DNA of 64,000 nt from NCBI GenBank assembly GCA_964017155.1, contig OZ024854.1, forward strand, positions 12,958,493-13,022,492. Reading direction: 5' to 3'. This DNA comes from Oasisia sp. SBJ-2009. Its lineage: Eukaryota; Annelida; Polychaeta; Sabellida; Siboglinidae. Below, in pieces: positions 44,568 through 55,984 of this stretch; positions within the stretch are counted from its first letter, which is position 1; each line of letters starts with the position of its first letter. Made by a program: the position numbers and the translations under genes. The notes beneath the pieces were generated by a model, which saw nothing but the letters and a program-made list of their open reading frames with translations, was not told the origin of the DNA and searched no databases.

Positions 44568-47500
44568 CGTGTGTGTGAAACAACAATGTATCAATATATA
44601 TATAATTTCATGTGTATTATAGAATAGTGTTACCATACATGTGGTAATTCTAAGGTAATGAGCTACACATTCTGGCTATAATGTTATAACTCTATTGCGG
44701 CGGCATACATACGTACTTCCTCGGATTATTGTTTTGCCCTTTATGGGTGCTACTATAATAAACTAAAGTTCATAAATTGCAGGAAGCGTATTTACATTTT
44801 ACAGCCAATAAATGATTATTACCGGATACTGACGATTTGATACATCCTTGACAAATAATTAACAATAAGCATAAAAACGATCATCAGGTAGAAAGTAGGT
44901 ATTTATTTTAGGAATATCAGCAGACAGTGCTGCTACACTGACTAACTGACTATGACATGTGATGTTTATGTTACTATGAGTATGACGTCTACGACACGTC
45001 TCCCATAAAAAATATAGTCGAAGCTACGAACGAAGGTATCCGTTAAGATATTGCTAAAGTTCAACTTACTTTCAATAATTAACGCATGAATTCATATAAT
45101 AATTGGTATATCAACATCATCAATATGTTAAGGAAAATTGATTTTGCTGCAAAATTGCATGTATGTGTTGCGTCCACTAGAACTGGTCTTTATTTGCCAA
45201 ACAATTTGAATGTGGCCTGGCTTTGGAATTGTATGTTCATGTATACTCCTGAATGTACACACATTATCTATAACTCAGTTGTGATTTACAAGAGCATTTT
45301 GAGGCATTTAAATTTATGTGAACTTGACTTGGTTGACAGGTGTATAGTTGGTACCATACCACAGTACAGAGCAATGGAGCTACACGTATTGGAGGTGTAG
45401 GTAGTAAAGATAATTTTACAGGTAGAGCTGTAAGTACTGCCTGTGTAGGTAGTGAAGATAGTTTGATGTTGGATGCATGATGGAGGTATGAATAAGAGCC
45501 ACAATGAAAAATATTCCTTGTGCATTTTTAATGTTACTTAGTAATAAACTGTCTTATTTACTTATTATAAATAGCTAACTTATCACATACTTTCAGTACT
45601 TGCTGAGACAGACCCTCTGGTCTGGATTTAAATGCAGCACGATTTAAAACTAGTATTTTAACTTATTGTGATTCAACAAATAACAATTGGATAGGTATGG
45701 CACCTGTCAGTAATTGTGAGATTTCAGAAGTACATAAAATGCAGTTAGAAATCATCATTGCCAACATGCATTGTCATCATTCAAATTGTGCACATAAAAA
45801 ACATCTTTACATTTTTAATGACAACAATGTTTTTTTTCATTTAAGACCGTGCACTTTTAAATACGATTTGGTGTTTCAACCAATAATACAGCATGATAAG
45901 GCATGGGACATTAAAACAGCATGCAATGATTTAATTTTGCAATCAGATTTGTGCAATTTTCATGCTCTGCAAGCTCTAAAGGACAAAATTATTACTTATC
46001 CAGATCTTAAAATAGTCATTAACCCTGTCTTAACTGCACTGAAAAGTGTAATGCGTAGTTGGCATAAAACTGTCCGGACAAGCATGGTACAGTCATTTTC
46101 CAATTATTTAACTAATGAAATTCCAAACTGTATTGTTAGTGCACAATCAAAGAATAGTTTTGCTGACTACCTCAGTAAATGTTGGTTTCATAGTCCATGG
46201 CAAACAACATTTAACACAGAAAAAGATAGGCGTAATCCTGTTATTGACCAATAATATAACAAAAAATCAATTCAGGTTACTTGTACAAGGAGAAAATGCT
46301 AATCATTTAAGCAAATCTATAGCATTTCAAATTAGAACTTTAATAGACAGAACTTTGTCCAGGCATGCAAATGACACAGTTCATGATGCTACAAAATTAG
46401 CCAGATTAAATAACCAGATAAACACGTCTAAGGGAAACTACTTAACTGTATCATGAAAGGCCTATGTCTAGCCTCATTCCAAATTGGGCTCAACATGGGT
46501 GGGCATTTGTCACTTCAGAGGATAACAAGCAATTTGGAAATGACCATGCATATTCACTAAATGAAGCTAGTGAAAATTAACTTTCACAATTAAATGCAAG
46601 TGCTGCTCATACTTTCCATGAGGTTGTTGCCCAGTATCTGCCTGTTCCGGTACCAGATAAGGAAATTTACATTGTAAATATATTCCTTACCATATGTACA
46701 TGCTTAGATTTCATTCACAAGGGACAGCCATATTTATGTAAACATCTACATGCTGTGCAAGCAACTATAAAATAATAATTGTCATGACCATTTAAAATTG
46801 TTAGAATTGTACTTCGATACTGTAGCAAAAAATCCTTCCTACACTCTTTCCACTAAATAGTAAATGTGACCGGGCTTATGTTTTCAGTGGTATAAATTCT
46901 TTATTGCAAAGGTCTCACAAAGCAACTAAATCAGAAGTACAACAAACTAAAAAGGGTAATTTACTTAAACTTCTACATGATTGTAAAAAGAAAGCTGCCC
47001 CAACATTCTTCCCTAGTTAGGTCCCAAAGCAACATCCTCATAAATTAGGATTTAGAAGGAAGGGCGGAGCCATTCTTACCAGAAATAGCGATTATCAACT
47101 GAAATATTTAGCACACGTGACCCCCTACCAACCTCTAGTTATAGTTCCTCACAATGCAAGAGAACGATGGGGTGAGAGGAAAAGATGTATACATAAGAAA
47201 CGAGGACTAACCATAAGTGAAATAGCTTTACAAAATACACAGTTCTTTGACGTGTATAGCTAGATCGGGCAATGCAATACTACAGAGTATCATGAATAGT
47301 GATGCTCTGTATACTTCACCACTGTGTCGCCATTGGCGGAAAATGCTTTATGTATATAGTTATTAGTCATACGTTAGTTTTTCATATGGATGTAATGTTC
47401 CGGAATAAAGTTATTGAATTGAATTTAATATATTATATCATAATTTATATGCACGTTAAAGAATTTCGTACCTATACAATAATTAACTTTCTTTTCTCAC

Positions 47501-48908
47501 TTTCTGGAAGACATATGTCAGGATAGATTTAAAGCTGGCTGCTGGGGATCAAGCTGTTTTGTCTGTCAGCTCATGTGTTTTGCACTTGATCAGCAGTTGC
47601 CCGACCATTGAACTTTTTATATGATGCAGAGTTTCATGGTTATAAAAATTTATTTTATACATTTTTATTTATTTTATGTTACTCATAAGGCAGTCGAAAC
47701 ATTCCACCCACATTTTGATGGTGTTATAATTATAAACTAACTGCATCAGCATACTGAACCGTGAACAACGGGATATTGACACTAAATTCTCACACTTCGG
47801 GAGGGGGGCTATATACATAGTGGGACAGGGGGTAGAAACATTTGTTTACCAGCTGTTGGTCATGATCTGGTGCCAGTTTATTCTCTATAATATAGCCTTG
47901 CATTTTCTTCATGCAAATTTAATTATTTCAGATGCAAATTACGATTCATACTAGTTAGCGAGATCGACAGAGTGGTAGGTTTGTTTTCTAGGTTGTGTAA
48001 AGGAACTTAGATATCAACAGCTGCAAATACACTGTTTGCAAGCTTGTTACAACTTGCATTTACAGTTACTTGCCACGAATAGACTGAATAAAAGTGGATA
48101 TAACACATAATAATAACGTGTAGTTTAGTTCGTAAACATGAAGGACATTTTCGGCCAGCTAGTGGGAAAAACGTGCCAAATGAAATCACCGCAGCCGGAA
48201 GGAAGTGACCTAGATTCCTATATCATGCGCGCGCAGAGGAGGTACCAACTCGCAAACATTAAGTGTTTTGCAGAATTTATGCTTACGGGGTCATGACACA
48301 GATAAACTTCCTGTCTGGTTACCGTTGAAACATAGTCCCATATATTTTTCTATTTTGATTTTTTTCAATATTCACCTGCTGTGACATAAGTCCATTTGAC
48401 CAGTCAGATTTCCAGGTGTGATTGTGGAAGCTATTGACAGTGAAGTGGAGCATTTTTAGCTGATTAGACAAAGCGGATGGGTACTTGGCAGTGATTTGGC
48501 TTGCTGACACCTCTGTTGTATTACTGCCTGTATTCATGTGTAAATATTGACGGGTGTCACACATAGGCATAGCGGCACTTTACGAGAGAACGAAATATTG
48601 GAACTTGACTAAACTCGACCAGTTTGTCATTGAGATGATGCTAACAACAGCCAATAAGTTTTAGAATTTTCCTGCGTCTGGTTTTCTTTTAATCCTACAA
48701 AACGCTAACATGGTGGCCAATGGGAAAGTTAACTGTGTTGTGAGCCCTTACGACTCGTCGTAAGCATAGGCATAGCCATGGCGAATTAGTTTGATACTTC
48801 AAATGCCTTACGCAGGTACTTCTTCTGGGGGCAGATATCCCTCCTTCACCCGACGTGCTTTACGCCATGTTCCATCTGCTCGCCGTGTCGCAGGTATAAA
48901 TAATTCTC
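41647..48908 (-). CDS. PYM1: PYM1/WIBG homologue (partner of Y14 and Mago), two exons found
   Basis: PYM binds the Mago-Y14 heterodimer and the small ribosomal subunit and helps remove exon-junction complexes in the cytoplasm. The 5' exon reads [20 protein letters not shown], then [12 protein letters not shown]; this is the Mago-Y14-binding N-terminal domain (human: PDGTWRKQRRVKEGYVPQEE). The second exon continues [11 protein letters not shown], then a Lys/Glu-rich low-complexity middle, and ends with [20 protein letters not shown] and [19 protein letters not shown], the conserved C-terminal coiled-coil. The join (...cct gc | a ttt gaa...) keeps frame across a 6.7-kb intron. About 185 residues plus a short first exon, near the usual size of about 200. 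It converges tail-to-tail with the integrin gene. Confidence 0.92.
42107..44116. other. PYM1 intron, left part
   Basis: AT-rich, no exon-like frame and no clear repeat family. Confidence 0.5.
44117..44577. repeat. Long (GT)n tract with CT, AT and GC interruptions
   Basis: About 460 bp of gt/tg repeats. The His/Thr-rich - strand frames and Cys/Val-rich + strand frames here are artefacts of the repeat. Confidence 0.97.
45607..47263 (+). pseudogene. Decayed SWIM-finger transposase (MULE-like)
   Basis: Three consecutive frame pieces look like one old protein. 45607-46254 reads [18 protein letters not shown] ... [17 protein letters not shown]. From 46240, +1 frame, [12 protein letters not shown] ... 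[12 protein letters not shown]. Around 46450-46775, [17 protein letters not shown], an internal stop, then [17 protein letters not shown]. The last motif is CxC-x11-CxH, the SWIM zinc finger of Mutator-like transposases, and the upstream TNN fits their conserved TNN..E block. The end reads [17 protein letters not shown] and stops at 47263. Frameshifts and stops make it non-functional. Terminal repeats were not found. Confidence 0.6.
47264..48811. other. PYM1 intron, right part
   Basis: No exon-like frame or recognised repeat; moderately AT-rich. Confidence 0.5.
48812..48908 (-). CDS. PYM1: PYM1 homologue, N-terminal domain exon
   Basis: 97 bp between acceptor tatgattcag and donor gtaagg on the - strand. 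It encodes (G)[18 protein letters not shown] and [13 protein letters not shown]. It starts in phase 1, so a short upstream exon with the start codon is required. Confidence 0.92.
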
Positions 48909-49016
48909 CTGAATCATAAAACCAAAATTACACAACATAGATGATAGACAGGCAGCAAGCACAGTGACAGTGTTAGACTTAGATGTATTAAACAAATTCT
49001 AGTCTAGACTCGAGAC

Positions 49017-49057
49017 CTCGCTGTTTCGGCCAATGCAGGTAGGGTTTACGGGTACGT
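49017..49057. repeat. Long direct repeat flanking the LINE, left copy
   Basis: 41 bp starting ctcgctgtttcggccaatgc and ending tttacgggtacgt. The right copy lies at 54355-54403 with an 8-bp insertion. It abuts the LINE's (ATG)n tail, so a target-site duplication is likely. Confidence 0.7.
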
Positions 49058-49499
49058 CATCATCATGCTGTCGGTCGCGAAGCGACAAAGACTGCTTCCA
49101 TCACTTGACTCTTGCTCTCCATTTGTCTCTCTGCTGTGAGAGTGATGTCCAGGAGTCGATCTTTATGTCTCTCAGCTTCAAGTTTCTCTTAATGGCATCT
49201 TTGAACCGGAGACGAGGGCGCCCTCTCTTTCTGTGACCAGAAGACAGTTGGGAGTAGAGAACCTGCTTCGGTAGCCTGTCTGATGACATCCTCATGAGGT
49301 GTCCAGTCCACCGGAGGTTCTTTCTGATCAGAAGATCTTCCATAGATGGCAGTCCTGTCCGTTCGAGTATTTCCTTGTTTGTCACTTTGTCCATCCAGGT
49401 TATCCTCATGATCGAACGCAGATGTCGCATCATGAAGGCATGCAGCTTTTTCACCTGTCGTCTGTACACTGTCCAGGCCTCGGCTCCATATAGGAGGGT

Positions 49500-50664
49500 C
49501 TAGGCTAGCGCTGTGGCTAAAATCTGTTTAGGCAATTTGGCTAAAGGTCAGAAATTTGTTTAGCCAAATGAGATTCTCTTTAGCCATTTTTGTAGGTCAA
49601 TTAAATTACCCCGTATAAAAATGAAAAACAAGACATAATATAATATAAAATTCTATACAATATCCACAAGAAAAAATGCCCAATTTTAATTAACTAAACA
49701 TTTATATATTTAGCTAAACATATATAACACAAACAAACATCCAGTATAATTTAACAGAACATTGTTTAACCATAAAATGAAAGCTGAACAACTGTTGTGA
49801 ATTTTGCAAAATATAAAGAAACAGCACCTAACACATACTATTAATGTAATACAATTTACATTACAGGTGTGTATAACATAAATTGAAAGACACACTTTTA
49901 TAACAAGGCAAAATAATTAAGAACCACCTACTCTACTCTTGCTGCCCCGCAGTGATTCAAACAGTGTATTGATAATAATTATTAGGTATTTTAAGACATC
50001 AATTGACTGCTCAGTAATTGATTAATTGAATACAGTAATTAACCAAATTAGTTCACTGTGACCGACTGTAATCCTGGCCTGGGTGACGCAGGCTACATGT
50101 GATAAAACACGTTTTTGACATGCATCTTTCTATCTGTAACGTTTCTGGTGGTGAAACTTGTCAAACATACATGAATTACAATCTATATTAGCATTTTATT
50201 GAATATTTACCAGATGGCACATTGATTAATCATTGACAATGCCATGTAACTGCGCCGGCGATGCTGAGCGATAATATGGAACATGTCAGGTACAGCGTTG
50301 TACTAGTCTCAAACTTGTAATTAGTGTCATCAAGTAGGCCCCCATTGTCTAGTAAACACAACTCTTGATTGATTTAAGCCCCCTATTGTCTGTGAGCATG
50401 ACTAAGTGGAGGGATTAGCGACCTATTGTTTACCCAGTGGGTCACGTTACGCCGACTGGTTATCTGGGTCAGTTGAATGTGGGATCGTTTTGGCAACTTC
50501 AACAGAGCTGGGTGTTGACTAATGCAGTCATGTTTTGCTGATAACATCAGTAATAATGACAGAAATAACGTTTCGCCAATTTGGCGAAGAGTTTTAATTT
50601 ATTTTCGCCAAATAGAAAACCGTTTCGCCTATGGCGCAAATGGCGATCGACAGCGCTAGCCTAG
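49500..50664. mobile_element. 1.17-kb TIR DNA transposon inside the LINE
   Basis: Inverted ends CTAGGCTAGCGCTG and CAGCGCTAGCCTAG. AGGGT is duplicated at 49495-49499 and 50665-50669. Removing the element with one AGGGT restores the LINE frame VLSTLLYGAEAW. No transposase frame, so non-autonomous. Both ends carry many ggcgaaa- or agccaaa-like sub-terminal motifs. A 5-bp duplication does not match a superfamily I can name with confidence. Confidence 0.88.
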
Positions 50665-51218
50665 AGGGTGGACAGCACAATTGCACGGTATATCTTGCCT
50701 TTAACCCGCATGGACACATGGTGGTTGTTCCAGAGTCTCTGGCGTAGTCGGCCGAAAGATGCACTAGCCTTGGCCATCCTCCTCTGTATTTCATCGTCAA
50801 TGCATCTGTCACTTGATATAGTGCTTCCGAGGTAGGTGAATTCCATAACAGAGTTCAGCTTGTTTCCATCAACCATGATATCCTGCTCTCGGGTTCTTGT
50901 AGAGTTGGGTTGGTACAGCATCTCGGTCTTCTTTATGTTAATCTTCAGGCCGAACTTCTTTGACGCATTGGAAAAAGCATCCACTATATTCTGCATCTCT
51001 TCAGCAGAGTGTGCAACCAGTGCACTGTCATCTGCGAATAGCAGCTCTCTCATCAGTATCCGTGTAGTCTTGGTCTTCGCTCTGAAGTGTGCGACGTTGA
51101 ATAGGTCAGCGCTCTGTCTGGACTGTATGTAGATGCCATCCCCCATGTCTCGGAAAGCATTGTCGAGCATTGCTGATAGGAAGATGGAAAAGAGCGTGGG
51201 CGCCAGTTAGTGCTGGTT

Positions 51219-51310
51219 CGATACCAAAAATATCGAAGTATCGCGATACTTGCGAAAGTTCGATACCGATATTTAGTGGTATCGCGATACTTCGATATTT
51301 TTGGTATCGA
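51219..51310. repeat. Hairpin at the left end of the hAT element
   Basis: gttcgataccaaaaatatcg at the left and cgatatttttggtatcgaac at the right are exact complements, with nested tatcgcgata palindromes between. The following 51320-51380 is a tandem run of cgatacctacgatacc type. Confidence 0.85.
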
Positions 51311-51877
51311 ACGCCCACTATTCGATACCTTCGATACCTACGATACCTACGATACCTTCGATATTTCGATATTTCGATACTCGACATCAAGTCCATTGGA
51401 CAAAGTCGATGCGAAGGCGCAACATCGTTGTTCATGACGACGTTGTTTATGGGAGCTATCACTACAGCGCTTCGCAGCCTAAATTGACTTAGGCGTGGTT
51501 GTTTAAAAAATAATATAACATAAAATGTGAATTGTTTTCTAAAACTTTATTGTAGAATTAGTCTCTATAATAACTGTTTTCTGTGTGCTATCTTACCGTA
51601 GGTCAGACTTCGCTTAGCCTCGTTACCCAAACCAAGGTTCGTATGTGACGATCTCGTTTGGTGGCAGTACCATGCCATCTTTCTCCCTACTTTATTTACG
51701 GTTACGCGTACAAAAACACACATCCTATAGTATTTGTATAGAGTGTTTATTGCACGCACTAGTATTTATGAAACTAGTTTAATAATAATATTATTAATAT
51801 AAATATTTATTCGAGCGCGATGCGGAGGTTATGTTTACCCGGGTTCCGTTTGGTGGCGCCACCATTTGCCGTACACG

Positions 51878-52450
51878 ATGCCCACAGCCAAGGCGAACGA
51901 CAACAAGTCGCAACGTTCATCGGCATCGCTAATAATTTGGCAGTTTTCCAAAAAAGAGTGTCTGGTGTGCTAGAGGCGTCTCAAAGATAGCGTGGGAAAT
52001 ACATCGAATTTGACGAAACATGTCACCATTCAAGAAGCTATCAAAACGTGATGATCAACTTTCATCGTATGGCGTCGTCGACGTTGTTGACAACGTCGCA
52101 TTGCCTTTGACTCGAGAACGTATTCTATCGAAATATTCGACAGTGAGCGAGCAATGGACATCTAGTTACAGTCGAGGCGAATCGCCATCGGTTGCCGAAT
52201 CTACTAAGTAACTGCGGCAAACATCGCCAAGAAGTGACATACACGACGTGACTGATTAACGATGACGATGTGCTTACTGCATCTACTGAGTACTGTCACT
52301 CTCACTGTGACACTGCCAGTCACTGGCACTAGCCAAACAGATTCACCACTGCCCCTGGCAGAGCCAGAGGTAGAGGAAGAAACTGACCGGTTCTTGAAAA
52401 CAGTTGCAAAAACATTATGGGGCTTGTTACTTGATAACGTGGTTATTTGA
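51878..52450 (+). pseudogene. Remnant of a BED-finger hAT transposase (ZBED-like)
   Basis: From ATG 51878: SSASLIIWQFSKKECLVC, then an in-frame TAG, then RRLKDSVGNTSNLTKHV. This is a BED zinc finger (W..F, CxxC, NTSNLxxH) broken by a stop directly after the second cysteine. Overlapping frames 52020-52211 (MSPFKKLSKRDDQLSSYG) and 52262-52450 may be later pieces in shifted frames. The catalytic domain is absent. Confidence 0.72.
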
Positions 52451-54354
52451 GTTTTATATAAACAAAATTGGTGTGAACTGGGAAGTGCAATTGAAATTTT
52501 TATTAATATTTTTTTCTATTATTAATTAGTGTTATTTTATTGTAATCGTCTATACAGTTTTGATGTTAAATCACAATTATCTTTACGATTCAATTAATTA
52601 TAAAACAGTTATAACAGTGAGTGTGCAGCTGTGCTGGCAGTGGCACTATTATAAGTGATAGGTGTATTTATATTTAATATAATAATAACATATTATTTGT
52701 ATGTTATGTTTCAGCTGTATTTGTTGATGGTCACTTTAGGAGACACAGTGAATTGAAATTAAGCTACTATATTATAGTGTATTTTCAAACAGCTGGGGTG
52801 AAGTACTGTTATTAATTTAAAATAATTCAGTGCAATTGGTGAATTTATTTGTCACTAGGTATTTTATTGCAGTTGTCTTTATTGTTTTAATTTTATATTA
52901 CAGTTACCTTTTAGTTTTACAACAGTAATCAATTATATTGAAACTGTTGTTTGTTTACTTACATAACATGAAAATTGCATTTTAATCATTGTTTGCATGA
53001 CAATAAAAGTATCACATATCTCCCTACTTGTAAGGGAAAAATTGTGTGTGTTTCTGTGGCATTAGTCTAAGTGGATAGTAGTGTGTTTCTTTGGAGATCT
53101 CTACTGTACTGAATTACACTTACAAGGGAAATTTTGAGTATCGAATAAAAGTCTGGTATCGATTGATATCGAAGAATTCTGGTATCGAACCAGCAATATA
53201 TCGATCGGTATCGAAGAATTCTGGTATCGAACCAGCACTACTTCTGTTGCATACTGTTTCTACTGGGAACTGTGTTCTCTGTGAACGACTTGCAACGTAA
53301 GTATCGAGTATCGAACAAAATTCAGGTATCGATCAGTATCGAACAAAACCTGGTATCGAACCAGCACTAGCGCCAGTACACAGCCTTGCTTGACCCCATT
53401 TGTGACCCTGAACGATTCCGAGACTTCCCCTCCAACATTAACAGTCGCCATCATTCCGGTATGTAGTGCCTCGATCATTGTTGTGAACTTCTCTGGGCAG
53501 CCATACTTCTTCAGTAGCTGCCATAGTCCGGTCCTCCCAACTGTATCGAACGCCTTACTGAAGTCGACAAATACCATGTACAGTGGTCGGTCCTGCTCAA
53601 TGTACTTTTCTTGTAGTTGTCGGAGACAAAATATCATATCCACGGTGCTCCGGTTACCTCTGAAGCCACATTGTCTCCGGAACTACCTCTGGTGTTATGT
53701 GGGTAGATAGTCTGTTGAGGAGGATCCTGGCGAAGATCTTGCCTGCTATAGAAAGAAGAGAGATTCCTCTATAGTTCCCACAGTCTGTTCGATCACCTTT
53801 CTTGTAGATGGTTATAATGCTCGCATCCTTCCATGCTTGTGGTACAGAACCCATCTCCCAGGCATTGGTGATTAGTTGGTGCAGTCTGCTGAACAGATTG
53901 TCTCCTCCATGCTTCCATACTTCTGCAGTAATTCCATCTCCTCCAGGTGCTTTGCCATCTTTCATGCTGGCGATTGCTCTAGCCATCTCATCCATAGTTG
54001 GAATCTCATCAAGGCTTGTCTTGGTAATGCGCTGCGGGATGTTGTCCAGAGCTTCGTGATCTATGTCGCCAGGGACGTTGAGTAGCTTCTGGAAGTGTTC
54101 ACTCCATCTTGCCACAACGCTCTTCCTGTCAGAGAAGGTTTCCATTCCGTCTGTTTGATTTTAGTTGAACAGGTCCCTTCTTTTTGGGTGCCCACACTTC
54201 CTTCAGTCCATTGTAGAAGCCCTTCATGTTGTTACTGTCAGCAGCTCTCTGCAGCTCCACTGCCTTCCTTTCCCACCAGTCCGACTTCAGTGCACGGGTG
54301 TGTTTTTGTAGCAGTCTGCAGGCATCTTTGTATGCTGCAGTGGTGGATCTAGTG

Positions 54355-54403
54355 CTCGCTGTTTCGGCCAATGCAGGTACTGAGGTAGGGTTTACGGGTA
54401 CGT
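54355..54403. repeat. Long direct repeat flanking the LINE, right copy
   Basis: Same sequence as 49017-49057 with an extra 8 bp (actgaggt). Confidence 0.7.
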
Positions 54404-54513
54404 AGGCTTTGCAAATGTATGCCATCTCCAACATTTCATTTTCATTCAGACTGTAACGAAAGCACATGGATCCGAAATTAAGTCATACCTGTAGCTGCAT
54501 CTCTTACGACACC

Positions 54514-54541
54514 TTCCCTCGAGAGCTCGCCACTTTCCATC
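54514..54541 (-). CDS. Candidate first exon of the PYM1 homologue
   Basis: ATG followed by eight codons (MESGELSRE) and one extra base before GTGTCG. Phase 1 would join to [10 protein letters not shown] in the next exon. The only support is phase, an ATG and a weak donor. If true, the nested LINE at 49-54 kb lies in PYM intron 1. Confidence 0.22.
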
Positions 54542-54899
54542 GCTAACAGGAAATAAAACCGACCGTAACAGGAAATTATTGTTATATCGCCTTCTTCATA
54601 CTCAAATAAAAGAGCTTGTCAACCCAAGTATTTCGCACTTGCCCGTAAGATGACGCTACTAATGGGTAACGTACAGTGCTAATCCGCCAGGTGGCGCCGT
54701 TACGCAACTCGGAGCGCGTGCTGTCAACAGCCAGCGTCCCGTTACCTGGTTACACCTTATTTATTCATTATATCCAGCATTTGTTAATATACGTTATATA
54801 CATATATTCCTTATGGTTGTAACAGTTTGACTCTAAAAGAACTCAAAGATGAACTTAAAAAAGAAGTATGCAGCGCGCGCGTCAATGAACGCGATTACT

Positions 54900-54990
54900 A
54901 TTGAAATACCATTCAAATACCATTCAAATACCATTCAAATACCATTCAAATACCGTTCAAATCCCATTGAATGGTACTTGAATGGTCCTA
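54900..54990. repeat. 12-bp ATTCAAATACC tandem repeat with inverted end
   Basis: Five to six copies of ataccattcaa, followed by the complement ttgaatggtacttgaatgg. Related taccattca motifs recur at 62540-62705. Confidence 0.75.
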
Positions 54991-55661
54991 GCCAACCATG
55001 TCAATGTTATTTATCATTTCTTCCCTCACGTCATCTACCATATCTAGATATGTACTTTCGCAATTACTAAGCTTATTAACAAGATCCTGCGTAATCAAAT
55101 ACAATGCCAGTACATATCAACACAGGCTGTGTCTAGGTGAGTGGTGCCTAGCCCTAGGCCCTAGGCCTAGCGGGCTAGGCCTGGGCCAGCGATGCCGATG
55201 CGATGGTCAGTGTCAAACTGGCTTGTTAGACTACTCTAATCTTACAGTTACAAGTTAGAGAATACGCGTCGAGTAGACGTTCACAAGTTGCAGTACTCGT
55301 TGAATTAGCCCACGACTACTCGCTGCGTTAATGCACTTAATGCGTACCTGCATAGAAGAAGCATTTTGGCTTTGGAATCTTAGTCATGACGCGCAAAAGC
55401 ACGTGTGATTTTTTATTGTGCCGAAATAGGTCGTTCTCTCATAAAGCACGTGATCGAAAAAGCGCAGGACGTCGACAGCTGCTGATTGTTTCGCCAGTTA
55501 TACCCGGTGTAACGGCGATTCTTTTTTTACAAACACAAAGCACGCATTAAAAAAAATTACTGACTATGCATACTAGTTAAACTATTAACACATCTGATCA
55601 TAAAAGAACCGGTTTGATGATTAGCAAACGAATGGATTGGGCAGCTTTAACAATCTATGAT

Positions 55662-55665
<4 letters not shown>
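54991..55665. other. Unassigned sequence
   Basis: No gene seen. A short palindromic ggccctaggcctagc stretch lies near 55155-55185. Confidence 0.5.

Positions 55666-55746
<81 letters not shown>
55666..55746. repeat. (TA)n microsatellite
   Basis: Pure TA run of about 81 bp. Confidence 0.97.
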
Positions 55747-55750
<4 letters not shown>

Positions 55751-55780
55751 CAATATTGCTGCACAAATAAGCTATATAAG

Positions 55781-55984
55781 GTGTCCAGACCTATGACTAC
55801 GTGTTCAGAGTCACAGATCATTACAAGACTTTTCCTGGGTGTTGGAACCAGTGTGGTCCTGCACGTCCTACTAAACTCACTGGTTGATTTCCTGGACACT
55901 GGTGATCGTGAAGAGGAAGAACGGAAGCAAGAAGACGAGGACGAGTGTAACATTAATGATTTCTGTGAAAGGGATACTGAATGA
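55781..55984 (+). CDS. Unrecognised short open frame with acidic tail
   Basis: 67 codons: a hydrophobic stretch LFLGVGTSVVLHVLL followed by acidic GDREEEERKQEDEDEC. The composition looks protein-like, but no family is recognised and it starts just after a microsatellite. It could be an exon or chance. Confidence 0.2.
   Translation: MSRPMTTCSESQIITRLFLGVGTSVVLHVLLNSLVDFLDTGDREEEERKQEDEDECNINDFCERDTE

Larger units (their letters stand above)
51208..53369 (+). mobile_element. 2.16-kb hAT element inside the LINE
   Basis: Inverted ends TAGTGCTGGTTCGATACC / GGTATCGAACCAGCACTA with perfect 8-bp duplication GCGCCAGT (51200-51207 and 53370-53377). Removing it restores LINE frame GCVLAPTLFSIF. It contains a decayed BED-finger start (51878-52051) but no catalytic RNaseH-like region, so it is internally deleted. 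The right end carries three copies of ctggtatcgaaccagca (53171, 53221, 53350), suggesting duplicated termini. Confidence 0.93.
49058..54354 (-). mobile_element. 5'-truncated LINE, split by two DNA transposons
   Basis: In - strand order. 54354-53654: WWERKAVELQRAAD, FYNGLKEVWAPKKKGP, MARAIASMKDGKAPGGDGIT and NYRGISLLSIAGKIFARILL. After a 1-base frameshift, 53643-53370: MVFVDFSKAFDTVGRTGLW and GVKQGCVLA. 51207-50665: PTLFSIFLSAMLDNAF, LLFADDSALVAHSAEEMQ and FTYLGSTISSDRCID. 49499-49100: LLYGAEAWTVYRRQVKK and RGRPRLRFKD. These are reverse-transcriptase domains with the FADD catalytic motif. The endonuclease is missing. The 3' end is a short (ATG)n tail at 49058-49066. The clade is RTE/Jockey-like; I could not settle which. 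Confidence 0.88.

Noticed and set aside
44068..44636. 172-176-codon His/Thr-rich frames
   Set aside because: Translation of the (GT)n tract.
49101..51170. Host gene encoding reverse-transcriptase-like proteins
   Set aside because: Frames join into a single transposon ORF broken by insertions and frameshift.
54483..54507. MQLQ as PYM1 start exon (ATG...CAG|GTATGA, - strand)
   Set aside because: Good donor but phase 0; the next PYM exon needs phase 1.
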